This document shows positions 37,464 to 45,515 of a DNA stretch of 64,000 bases, piece after piece. This DNA comes from Blautia sp. (GTDB lineage: Bacteria; Bacillota; Clostridia; Lachnospirales; Lachnospiraceae). The first letter of the stretch is position 1; the number at the start of each line of letters is the position of its first letter. A program made the translations under genes and the position numbers. A model generated the notes under the pieces. That model worked only from the letters and a program-made list of their open reading frames with translations. It had not been told where the DNA came from and made no database searches. The DNA lies in the NCBI GenBank assembly GCA_030841965.1, contig JAUUSJ010000001.1:51056-115055 (forward strand), given 5' to 3'.

Positions 37464-38933
37464 ATGAATTATAAAATGATGGGACGCTTTATAGCGTTTG
37501 TTATATTAATTGAGGCGGTGTTTATGATTCCAGCCCTTCTTATTAGCTTGATGAATGGAGAGAACGAAGCGGTGAAGGGCTTTCTCGTGAGTATTGCTGT
37601 TATTTTAATCATAGCCTTTATCCTTATCTTTTTTTGCAGAGGACAGAGGGGAGGATTTTATGCCAGAGAAGGTTTAGTCTGTGTCGGACTTAGCTGGATT
37701 ATTATGAGTATTCTTGGCTGTCTGCCATTTTATATTTCTGGAGAGATACCATCTTATTTGGATGCTCTTTTTGAAATTGTATCTGGATTTACGACGACGG
37801 GTTCTACGATTTTGTCAGATGTGGAAGTATTGTCAAAGGGAATCCTATATTGGAGAAGTTTTAGCCATTGGCTTGGCGGCATGGGAGTATTAGTATTTTT
37901 GTTGGCACTTGACCCTATGAGTAATAAAAAGAATGGATTTATGATGCATATTTTGAGAGCGGAGAGTCCAGGACCGGATGTCGGGAAATTAGTCCCAAAG
38001 ATTCGAGAGACAGCGAGAATTTTATACATATTATATATTGTGCTTACGATATTGAATATTGTATTTTTGTTAATTGGAAGGATGCCCGTATTTGATGCTG
38101 TCTGTACGGCGTTTGGAACGGCTGGAACGGGTGGATTTGGAATTAAGAATGATAGTATTGCAAGCTATAGTCCATATATTCAAAATGTCTGTACGATATT
38201 TATGCTGCTTTTTGGAGTGAATTTTAGTTGTTATTATCTGATTCTTGCAGGTCATGTGAAAGCTGTGATTAAGGATGAGGAATTTCGGGCTTATATTGGA
38301 ATTGCACTCGTAAGTATTCTTTTGATTACGTGGAATTTGAAAGATATGGCTGGAAGTCTCGGATACAGCGGAATTGGAGAGACGATAAGACATGCCGCTT
38401 TTCAGGTTGCGACGATTATGACGACGACAGGATTTGCGACGACGGATTTTGACTTATGGCCGAGTTTTTCAAAGGCGATATTAGTCTGTTTGATGGTGAT
38501 TGGAGCCAGCGCAGGAAGTACGGGCGGTGGATTTAAATGTGGACGTATGCTTTTGGTATTTAAGAGTCTTAGAAGAAATATTCGCAAGATTTTGTATCCG
38601 CAAAAAATTCAAGTCGTGAAGAATAATGGACGTATGGTGGATGAGAAGATTATCGATAATACGAATGCTTATTTGGCGGCATATGTTATTATTATAGTGC
38701 TTAGTTTTGTCGTTATCTCACTGGATGGATTTTCCATGACGACGAATATTACGGCGGTTTTGGCTTGCTTTAATAATATTGGACCAGGACTTGAGGCAGT
38801 GGGACCTACTTGTAATTTTGGTGGTTTTAGCATCTTATCGAAGATTGTTTTGATTATGGATATGCTGGCAGGACGATTGGAGATTTTTCCAATTTTGATT
38901 TTATTTACTAGAAGTACTTGGAGAAGACGATAA
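37464..38933 (+). CDS. trkH: Trk potassium uptake channel TrkH
   Basis: The 489-residue membrane subunit of the Trk system, a four-fold pseudo-repeat channel for K+. Selectivity-filter regions are seen as SGFTTTGSTIL (about 110), GTAGTGGFGI (about 220), TTTGFATTDF (about 320) and FNNIGPGLEAVGPT (about 435). Also typical is GASAGSTGGGFKCGRML. The chosen start 37464 has GAGGTG upstream; the longer frame from 37431 overlaps trkA. The C-terminus RLEIFPILILFTRSTWRR is family-like. Confidence 0.96.
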   Translation: MNYKMMGRFIAFVILIEAVFMIPALLISLMNGENEAVKGFLVSIAVILIIAFILIFFCRGQRGGFYAREGLVCVGLSWIIMSILGCLPFYISGEIPSYLDALFEIVSGFTTTGSTILSDVEVLSKGILYWRSFSHWLGGMGVLVFLLALDPMSNKKNGFMMHILRAESPGPDVGKLVPKIRETARILYILYIVLTILNIVFLLIGRMPVFDAVCTAFGTAGTGGFGIKNDSIASYSPYIQNVCTIFMLLFGVNFSCYYLILAGHVKAVIKDEEFRAYIGIALVSILLITWNLKDMAGSLGYSGIGETIRHAAFQVATIMTTTGFATTDFDLWPSFSKAILVCLMVIGASAGSTGGGFKCGRMLLVFKSLRRNIRKILYPQKIQVVKNNGRMVDEKIIDNTNAYLAAYVIIIVLSFVVISLDGFSMTTNITAVLACFNNIGPGLEAVGPTCNFGGFSILSKIVLIMDMLAGRLEIFPILILFTRSTWRRR

Positions 38934-38959
38934 GAGAAATCTTAAGAAAAATAAAAAGA

Positions 38960-39016
38960 GGAGATATCGGAAAATAGAAATTCAAGAAGTTCATTTTTCG
39001 ATATCTCCCTTTTTTT
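38960..39016. terminator. bidirectional terminator between trkH and aroA
   Basis: GGAGATATCGGAAAAT (38960-38975) pairs with ATTTTTCGATATCTCC (38993-39008), flanked by AAAAAG on the left and a T-run on the right, so it can serve both convergent genes. Confidence 0.85.
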
Positions 39017-39035
39017 ATAAAAAACGATGGATATT

Positions 39036-40310
39036 CTATGCCATCAAACTCTCTAAATCTTTATAAAAACTTGGATAAGAGACAGTCACACATTCACTAT
39101 CTACAATCTCTGTCTCTCCATCGGCGTTTAATCCAGCGATTGCAAAAGTCATGGCAATGCGATGGTCATATTTGCAGTGAATCGAGGTACCGTGAAGAGG
39201 AATACCACCCTCGATAATCATTCCATCTTCTGTCGGAGTGACCTTTGCGCCCATCGCATTTAGGTGAGTCGCCATCAGGTCAATACGGTTTGATTCTTTT
39301 ACTTTGAGCTCTTGAGCATCCTTAATAATTGTTTTTCCCTCGGCGAAGCAGGCGAGTAAGGCGATAACTGGAAGTTCATCGATTAAAGTCGGTATGATAC
39401 TTCCACCAATCTCTATGCCGTGAAGCTTGCTTGTTCTCACAATTAAATCGGCGGTCGGTTCCTGATTTTTTCTAATATTTTCATAAGTAATATCAGCTCC
39501 CATAGCCTTGCAAACTTTCAAGATACCATCTCTCGTCGGATTGATACCGACATTTTTAATATAAATTTCAGAGTTTGGTGTGATAAGTCCTGCAACGATA
39601 AAAAAGGCGGCGGAGGAGATATCTCCAGGCACGATAATATGCTGTGCGGTAAGCTCTGGATTTGGTAAAATTGTGGCGGTTTTTCCCTCGCTTTTTACGT
39701 CGGCGCCGAAAGAGCGAAGCATAATCTCTGTATGATTTCTGGATAATTCTGGCTCAGTCACAGAGGTAGCCTTATCTGCGTACATTCCAGCCAGCAAGAC
39801 GCAGGATTTTATCTGAGCGGAAGCCACAGGAGAATGATAGTCAATCCCCTTTAGCGGCTTGCCCGTAATCTCAAGTGGAGCACAGTCGTTTTTATTCGTA
39901 CTCTTAATATCAGATCCCATCATGGAAAGAGGTGTGATAATTCTCTTCATAGGACGAGAGTTAAGAGAGGCATCTCCCGATAATATACAAGGAAAATCTT
40001 GTCCCGCCAAAATACCAGAAATTAATCTCGTCGTTGTTCCGCTATTTCCGACGTCTAAAATTTCAGTCGGTGCTTTTAATCCGTGAAGACCATTTCCGTG
40101 AACAAAAACTTTTTCTTTTTCCTGTTCAATCTCAATTCCCATTTTTTGAAAACAGTGAATTGTGGAGAGGCAATCCGCTCCACTTAAAAATCCAGAGATT
40201 TCCGTTATTCCCTTGGCGATAGAGCCAAACATAACAGCGCGGTGGCTGATTGATTTATCTCCGGGAACGGTAATGACTCCTCTAAGTCCAGTTGTTTTTG
40301 TAAATTTCAT
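39036..40310 (-). CDS. aroA: 3-phosphoshikimate 1-carboxyvinyltransferase (EPSP synthase)
   Basis: AroA joins shikimate 3-phosphate and phosphoenolpyruvate in the chorismate pathway. The 424 residues have the N-terminal PGDKSISHRAVMFGSIA (residues 16-32), LDVGNSGTTTRLISGILAG (about 85-103), LNSRPMKRIITPL, and near the C-terminus KVKESNRIDLMATHL and CKYDHRIAMTFAIAGL. The segment DVGNSGTTTRLISG with Gly-Asn-Ser-Gly rather than GNAGT places it in the class II type common in Firmicutes. It follows tyrA by 24 bp in the same direction, forming an aromatic amino acid pair. Confidence 0.96.
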   Translation of the reverse strand: MKFTKTTGLRGVITVPGDKSISHRAVMFGSIAKGITEISGFLSGADCLSTIHCFQKMGIEIEQEKEKVFVHGNGLHGLKAPTEILDVGNSGTTTRLISGILAGQDFPCILSGDASLNSRPMKRIITPLSMMGSDIKSTNKNDCAPLEITGKPLKGIDYHSPVASAQIKSCVLLAGMYADKATSVTEPELSRNHTEIMLRSFGADVKSEGKTATILPNPELTAQHIIVPGDISSAAFFIVAGLITPNSEIYIKNVGINPTRDGILKVCKAMGADITYENIRKNQEPTADLIVRTSKLHGIEIGGSIIPTLIDELPVIALLACFAEGKTIIKDAQELKVKESNRIDLMATHLNAMGAKVTPTEDGMIIEGGIPLHGTSIHCKYDHRIAMTFAIAGLNADGETEIVDSECVTVSYPSFYKDLESLMA

Positions 40311-40334
40311 AAATATATTTCATTCCTTTCCGTC

Positions 40335-41441
40335 TTATTTGCGAATATGAACTTTATAATTGCGGTTAGTCAATACGTCATAAGCTTTCTGTGCCGATTC
40401 TCCGTCATAGAGAACGATTTTTAGGACACCCTCCTCATATTCGCGGTTATGGATAATGCCGATATTTTTAATATTGATATTGTGCAGAGCGAGTGATGTC
40501 GTCGTGGATGCCAAAGTTCCGGGCTCATCAGGAATATCCACGAAAATCTCATATGTTTTTTGCATAAGCCCAACTGCATTGTCAGGGACAGAATTTCGAT
40601 AAGTGCTGGATTCTTCAAATAAATCATAGATAGCACCGTGTTTATTCGCCTCGAGAGCGAGCAAAATATCTTGCATATTTGCAATCATATGGCGAAGAAG
40701 CTTTTTAATATTTTCACAGTTGGAAAAGCAAATCTGCTCCCAGACAGTCGGAGAGGAGGAGGCGATTCGAGTAATGTCTTTAAAGCCTCCGGCAGCCAAC
40801 TGCTTTAATATGCCGTCCTCGGTGTCCGTATCCTTTACGAGGCGGACAAGCTCTGCGGCTACAATATGCGGCACATGGCTGATGGCGGCGGTAAATTCGT
40901 CATGCTTTTCTGGTTTTAATAAAATCGTCATCGCACCGAGCTCCTCGATAAATTGGATGAACTCTGTCACCTTTTTGTCGTTGATTTTATTGGAAGGTGT
41001 AATAAAATAATAAGCATTCTCAATCAAGCGGTCTGTGCAGGCGGAATATCCAGCTTTTTCTGAGCCGACCATAGGGTGACCGCCGATAAAATATTCCTCC
41101 ATATCGAAATCTTGTACAGCGCGGTGAATCGGACCCTTTACACTTCCGACATCCGTCAAAATACAAGTATTGGATAAATATGGTTTTAAAATTTTTAGGT
41201 ATTCTAAATTATAAGCGACTGGAGCACATAGAAAAATATAGTTACAGTCAGAGAATTTCTCTCCTACTTCCTCTACAATTTCATGTAAAATCCCCTCGCT
41301 ATAGGCAGTCTCTAACGTCTCTTTATTTATATCAAATCCGATTAATTTATAATTCGGATAAACTCTGCGAATCGTCTTGGCGATGGAGCCTCCAATTAGA
41401 CCGAGACCGATAAAGCCAATCGTAAAATTATCTGTTGTCAT
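40335..41441 (-). CDS. tyrA: prephenate dehydrogenase with C-terminal ACT domain
   Basis: TyrA oxidatively decarboxylates prephenate to 4-hydroxyphenylpyruvate on the way to tyrosine. The 368 residues comprise an NAD-binding domain (IGFIGLGLIGGSIAKTIRR, residues 8-26), the PDH segment ILTDVGSVKGPIHRAV and FIGGHPMVGSEKAGY with a conserved His, and SHVPHIVAAEL. The C-terminal ACT domain begins about residue 298 (YEIFVDIPDEPGTLASTTTSL) and probably gives feedback control by an amino acid. It is the first gene of the tyrA-aroA pair. Confidence 0.95.
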   Translation of the reverse strand: MTTDNFTIGFIGLGLIGGSIAKTIRRVYPNYKLIGFDINKETLETAYSEGILHEIVEEVGEKFSDCNYIFLCAPVAYNLEYLKILKPYLSNTCILTDVGSVKGPIHRAVQDFDMEEYFIGGHPMVGSEKAGYSACTDRLIENAYYFITPSNKINDKKVTEFIQFIEELGAMTILLKPEKHDEFTAAISHVPHIVAAELVRLVKDTDTEDGILKQLAAGGFKDITRIASSSPTVWEQICFSNCENIKKLLRHMIANMQDILLALEANKHGAIYDLFEESSTYRNSVPDNAVGLMQKTYEIFVDIPDEPGTLASTTTSLALHNINIKNIGIIHNREYEEGVLKIVLYDGESAQKAYDVLTNRNYKVHIRK

Positions 41442-41513
41442 TTTCCTTCTTCCTTTCTAAACTGATATATCTGCGAATGCAGACGCCGCGATGTAGTGAT
41501 TTGGAATTTATAT

Positions 41514-41590
41514 GATACCGGGGTCCCAAGTTCAAAAATCCTCTTGCAAGCAAGCTTGCATCGGATTTTAGACCTTTTGACCCTGGTATC
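41514..41590 (+). repeat. palindromic repeat (family 3), copy a
   Basis: Nested palindrome: ATACCGGGGTC (41515-41525) with GACCCTGGTAT (41579-41589, one wobble), then AAAAATCC with GGATTTT, and an apical GCAAGCAAGCTTGC. A second copy is at 44846-44910. The outer CTTTTGACCC part resembles the second hairpin of family 2. Confidence 0.8.
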
Positions 41591-41841
41591 TTTATATTAA
41601 ATTTTAAATTTTTCACATAAATTTATTTTACTCATTTGCCAGTATAATGTCAACAAATACTTTAACAATTTAAAGGATAGAATATCTTTATATCTGGGCA
41701 AGCGAGTTTCCCCATCTGCCTAGTTGCTTGGGATAGATTTCATAATGCGCAAAAAAAATCAATAAAATAAGAATTTTTGTCGAAAAAATGCAGTACACAA
41801 AAAATACACAGAAAAAATATCTGGCAAACTGCCAAAAAGAC

Positions 41842-41870
41842 TTGATATTTTGTTCGATTTTTAGTAGAAT
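41842..41870 (+). promoter_or_regulatory. candidate promoter of the EF-G paralogue
   Basis: TTGATA (41842-41847), a 17-bp spacer and TAGAAT (41865-41870), about 75 bp before the start codon. Confidence 0.65.
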
Positions 41871-41944
41871 ATTCATAAGCGTTGAAACTAGCGGGAAGGT
41901 TCGAGGGCTAGCTTGCTAGAATACTAGAATTGGAGGAACTATTT

Positions 41945-44032
41945 ATGAATGTATACGCATCAGATCAAATTAGAAACGTGGTTTTATTAGGACATGGTGG
42001 CTGTGGAAAGACAGCTTTAGTTGAGAGCATGGCATATGCTACAGGTATGATTAAGCGTCTTAGAACTGTGGCAGAGGGTGGAACCATTAGTGATTATGAT
42101 AAAGAAGAAGTAAAAAGACAGTTTTCTATCCACGCATCTTTGATTCCTATTGAGTATGAGAATATTAAGATTAATGTTATCGATACTCCAGGATTCTTTG
42201 ATTTTTCAGGTGAGGTATATGAGGCACTCAGTGTAGCAGATGCAGCAATCATCGTTATCTCTGGAAAGTCTGGAATCGAAGTTGGAACAGAGAGAGCGTT
42301 TGAATTTTGTGAGAAGTACGATATACCATGTATAGCATTCATTACAAATGTAGATGATGAGCATGTAGACTGTGGTGCGATTATCGAAGAATTAAAAGAA
42401 AAACACGGCAAGAAGATTGCGCCATTCCATCTTCCATTGAGAGAAGACGGCAAGTTCATGGGATTCGTTAACGTAGTTAAGATGGAAGGTCGTAAGTATA
42501 AATCAGACGGAACATACGAAGAGTATGAGATTCCAGATGGAACAGAGGACGAGTTAGACCAGTACAGAGAAGAGTTGATGGAGGCAGTTGCTGAGACAAG
42601 CGAGGAGTTGATGGAGAAATTCTTCGAGGGCGAGCCATTTACAAGGGAGGAAGTTTCTATCGCACTTCGCAATAACGTAATTGACCGTTCTGTTATCCCT
42701 GTGCTCATCGGTTCACCGGTTAATAGCTACGGTGCACAGGCTCTCTTGATTGCGATTGAGAAGTACTTCCCATCTCCAGTGGCAAAGGCAAGCACACAGT
42801 TTACTGGTGTGAATATAAAGACAGAGGAAGAGTACATAGCAAGCTTTGATGACAGTAAGCCACTTAGCGCTTATATATTCAAGACGATTGCAGACCCATT
42901 TGTAGGTAAGTTCTCTCTTGTTAAGGTTTGTGACGGTGTCCTAAAGCCAGATATGACTCTTTATAATACAGATAAGGAACAAGACGAGAAGGTTGGTAAG
43001 CTTTATGTGTTAAAGGGAAAAGACCAGCTTGATGTGGCAGAGCTACATGCAGGTGATATTGGAGCTATCGCTAAGCTTGCGATTTCTAAGACGGGAGATA
43101 CTCTTTCGACGAAGGCGACACCGATTAAGTACGAGAAGGCTCCTATGCCAACTCCATACACATTCGTTCGCTATATTGCGAAGACAAAGGGAGACGAGGA
43201 TAAGATTTCCTCTGCTCTTAAGAAGTTAATGGACGAGGATTTGACACTTCGAGAGGTTAATGATAAGGCGAATAGACAGACTTTACTATATGGTTTGGGT
43301 GACCAGCATTTGGATGTAGTAAAGAGCAAATTAGCAGATAGATATAAAGTTGAGATTGAGCTCGTAGAGCCTAAGATTGCCTACAAAGAGACGATTCGAG
43401 GCAAGGCAAAGGTACAGGGCAAGTATAAAAAGCAATCTGGTGGACATGGACAGTACGGTGATGTTCATATGGAATTTGAGCCATCAGGAGATTTAGAGAA
43501 GCCTTATGTATTTAAGGAGACAATTTTTGGTGGAGCTGTACCGAAAAACTACTTCCCAGCAGTTGAAAAAGGTATTGCAGAGAGTTGTCAGAAGGGACCT
43601 TTGGCTGGATATCCAGTTGTCGGTATCAGCGCTACTTTAGTAGACGGTTCCTATCATCCAGTGGATTCTTCTGAGATGGCATTTAAGATGGCTGCTATCA
43701 CAGCGTTTAAGAAAGCGATTATGGAAGCAAATCCTGTATTATTGGAGCCTATCGTATCCTTGAAGGTTGTAGTGGCGGATGCGAATACAGGCGATGTTAT
43801 GGGTGACTTGAATAAGAGAAGAGGACGTGTTCTTGGAATGAATCCAATAGAGGGTGGAAGACAAGAGATTTTAGCTGATATTCCAATGTCAGGTCTGATG
43901 GGATATGCGACAGTGCTTCGCTCTATGACGGGTGGAAGTGGAACATATTCTTATGAGTTTAGTCGCTATGAGCAGATGCCAAGTGATGCGCAGGCTAAGT
44001 TATTAGAAAAGTTACAAAAAGAAGCTGATTAA
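41945..44032 (+). CDS. elongation factor G-like GTPase (EF-G paralogue)
   Basis: 695 residues from the ATG at 41945 (GGAGGAACT upstream; a TTG 15 bp earlier is less likely). Domain order follows EF-G: G domain with P-loop GHGGCGKTALVE and switch II DTPGFFDFSGEVYEAL, domain II, then III-V with YGLGDQHLDVVKSKL, GHGQYGDVHMEFEP and a C-terminal AKLLEKLQ. Compared with the main EF-G, the P-loop lacks AHIDAGKTT and the guanine-specificity NKxD is TNVDDE. Clostridia carry such paralogues in addition to fusA beside rpsG; the role is not settled (translation under stress or ribosome recycling are possible). Not next to ribosomal genes here. Confidence 0.88.
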   Translation: MNVYASDQIRNVVLLGHGGCGKTALVESMAYATGMIKRLRTVAEGGTISDYDKEEVKRQFSIHASLIPIEYENIKINVIDTPGFFDFSGEVYEALSVADAAIIVISGKSGIEVGTERAFEFCEKYDIPCIAFITNVDDEHVDCGAIIEELKEKHGKKIAPFHLPLREDGKFMGFVNVVKMEGRKYKSDGTYEEYEIPDGTEDELDQYREELMEAVAETSEELMEKFFEGEPFTREEVSIALRNNVIDRSVIPVLIGSPVNSYGAQALLIAIEKYFPSPVAKASTQFTGVNIKTEEEYIASFDDSKPLSAYIFKTIADPFVGKFSLVKVCDGVLKPDMTLYNTDKEQDEKVGKLYVLKGKDQLDVAELHAGDIGAIAKLAISKTGDTLSTKATPIKYEKAPMPTPYTFVRYIAKTKGDEDKISSALKKLMDEDLTLREVNDKANRQTLLYGLGDQHLDVVKSKLADRYKVEIELVEPKIAYKETIRGKAKVQGKYKKQSGGHGQYGDVHMEFEPSGDLEKPYVFKETIFGGAVPKNYFPAVEKGIAESCQKGPLAGYPVVGISATLVDGSYHPVDSSEMAFKMAAITAFKKAIMEANPVLLEPIVSLKVVVADANTGDVMGDLNKRRGRVLGMNPIEGGRQEILADIPMSGLMGYATVLRSMTGGSGTYSYEFSRYEQMPSDAQAKLLEKLQKEAD

Positions 44033-44047
44033 TAAAAAGTAATAACG

Positions 44048-44102
44048 AAAAGCAGACATAGTTTTGATATTCTTTTGGAAAAAGCACTATGTCTGCTTTT
44101 TT
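44048..44102 (+). terminator. terminator after the EF-G paralogue
   Basis: AAAAGCAGACATAG (44048-44061) and CTATGTCTGCTTTTTT (44087-44102) make a 14-bp hairpin ending in a T-run. Confidence 0.9.
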
Positions 44103-44138
44103 CGCCATATTCTTGAGAACAGGCTGGGAGGAAGAAAA

Positions 44139-44672
44139 ATGATAAATAAAGCGATTTTATTTGCCACGAATGCACACGCAGGACAGACAAGAAAGGGAAC
44201 GAAGATTCCTTTTATCGTACATCCGATGGAAGTGGGAGTGATTGTATCCCATATTACAACGGACGAGGAAGTGATAAGTGCAGCTATTTTACATGATACG
44301 TTGGAAGATTGTCCGGATATTACATATGAGCAAATCTACGAGGAATTTGGGGAGAAGATTGCGAACTGGGTTGCATCTGAGAGTGAGGACAAGACAAAGA
44401 CATGGGCAGAGAGAAAGCAACATACCATTGACCATTTAAAAACCCAGTGTAAAGAGGTACAATATATAGCTCTTGCAGATAAATTAGCGAATATCAGAGC
44501 CATGGTCAGAGATTATAAGCAGGTGGGGGATGAACTCTGGCAGAGATTTCGTGTGAAAGACAAGGAAAAACAGGGCTGGTATTATCGCTCGCTTGTGGAA
44601 TCATTAAAAGATTTGTCTTCGTTGGACGAATATCAAGAATATAAAGCATTAGTGAAAGAGATGTTTGGATAA
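44139..44672 (+). CDS. HD-domain hydrolase similar to small alarmone hydrolases
   Basis: 177 residues with the RelA/SpoT hydrolase pattern: ATNAHAGQTRKGTKIPFIVHP (the HxxQxRK and HP elements, residues 7-27), AAILHDTLEDCPDITYEQI (HD and ED) and IALADKLANIRAMV (the DKxxN element). There is no synthetase, TGS or ACT domain. Small proteins of this build degrade (p)ppGpp or act on other nucleotides such as NADPH in characterised MESH1-type enzymes. The substrate is inferred. I chose 44139, preceded by GGGAGGAAG, over the frame from 44064, which begins in the terminator region. Confidence 0.85.
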   Translation: MINKAILFATNAHAGQTRKGTKIPFIVHPMEVGVIVSHITTDEEVISAAILHDTLEDCPDITYEQIYEEFGEKIANWVASESEDKTKTWAERKQHTIDHLKTQCKEVQYIALADKLANIRAMVRDYKQVGDELWQRFRVKDKEKQGWYYRSLVESLKDLSSLDEYQEYKALVKEMFG

Positions 44673-44845
44673 TAAATGGATATATCTGCTGGTATAGGCA
44701 ACGATGAGAGAAGGTTTAAGTGATTGAAAATGGAATGTTTTAGCCAGTGGAGTATCAAGAGAAGCGGATGTCAAAGTAAGCTGATTCAGAAGAAATATCA
44801 AAAGAGAAAGAATCACTACTTTGACATCTTTATGTTTTTGGCGGT

Positions 44846-44910
44846 TTTCAAGTTCAAAAATCCTCTTGCAAGCAAACTTGCATCGGATTTTTGAACTTTT
44901 GACCCCGGTA
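44846..44910 (+). repeat. palindromic repeat (family 3), copy b
   Basis: AAGTTCAAAAATCC (44849-44862) and GGATTTTTGAACTT (44884-44897) pair perfectly, with an apical GCAAGCAAACTTGC, ending TTTTGACCCCGGTAT. It ends 6 bp from the stop codon of the convergent VOC gene. The interval 44673-44845 holds nothing recognised. Confidence 0.8.
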
Positions 44911-44915
44911 TTATA

Positions 44916-45290
44916 TTAATTATAATCTTTCTTTGGAACAATCTCAATCCAGTATCCGTCAGGGTCTTGGATAAAATAAATGCCCATGGAAGGATTCTCA
45001 AAGCAGATACATCCCATCTGCTCGTGTTTTTTGTGGAATTTGTCGTACTCATCTGTGACAAAAGCGAGATGGAATTCCTCATCACCTAAATTATAAGGTT
45101 CCTTTCTGTCTGCAAGGTAGGTGAGTTCTAGACGAAAAGAAGTAGACTCATCTTTTAAGTATACGATACGATAGCTTCCGTCGTCGGCATTTTTCTCGCG
45201 GTCAACGGTGAGACCGATGGCATCTTTGTAAAATTGAATGCTTTTTTCTAAGTCTAAAACATTAAAATTAAAGTGATTAAAATAAATCAT
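44916..45290 (-). CDS. VOC-family (glyoxalase I-like) metalloenzyme
   Basis: 124 residues with two beta-alpha-beta-beta-beta units: FNHFNFNVLDLEKSIQFYKD and, in the second half, EEFHLAFVTDEYDKFHKKHE. Metal-binding positions look conserved: His in FNHFNFNV, Glu in FRLELTYL, His in FHLAFV and Glu in GYWIEIVP. This fits lactoylglutathione lyase, which handles methylglyoxal adducts. Small VOC proteins differ in substrate, so the glyoxalase role is probable rather than certain. Monocistronic on the minus strand. Confidence 0.85.
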   Translation of the reverse strand: MIYFNHFNFNVLDLEKSIQFYKDAIGLTVDREKNADDGSYRIVYLKDESTSFRLELTYLADRKEPYNLGDEEFHLAFVTDEYDKFHKKHEQMGCICFENPSMGIYFIQDPDGYWIEIVPKKDYN

Positions 45291-45401
45291 AATGATTTCC
45301 TCTCTTTCTAAATTTTAAATTTAGTATCTTATATTTAAGAAAATTTGTCAATTCTTGTTAGGAAAAAAATCTTAAAATTTTATTGCGTTTTTTGAAAACA
45401 C

Positions 45402-45464
45402 TTTACAAAAAAATGGAAATTTTGTATACTAAGGCTATATTAAAAGCTTCGTGAAGTAGCTTTT
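45402..45464 (+). promoter_or_regulatory. promoter and leader hairpin of the L,D-transpeptidase gene
   Basis: TTTACA (45402-45407), a 17-bp spacer and TATACT (45425-45430). Twelve bases on, AAAAGCT and AGCTTTT (45442-45464) form a hairpin in the leader. Part of it, AAAGCTTCGTGAAGTAGCT, recurs upstream of dapA at 6747. Confidence 0.75.
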
Positions 45465-45515
45465 ATATCACTATTTAAGAGGGAGTTTTTATAGTAGAAT
45501 AGGAGGAGTGAAAAA

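Larger units (their letters stand above)
41442..41944. other. intergenic interval between divergent tyrA and the EF-G paralogue
   Basis: About 500 bp without a gene. It holds a family 3 palindrome (41514-41590) and the promoter at 41842-41870. The stretch between them (41600-41840) is AT-rich and shows nothing I recognise. Confidence 0.6.
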
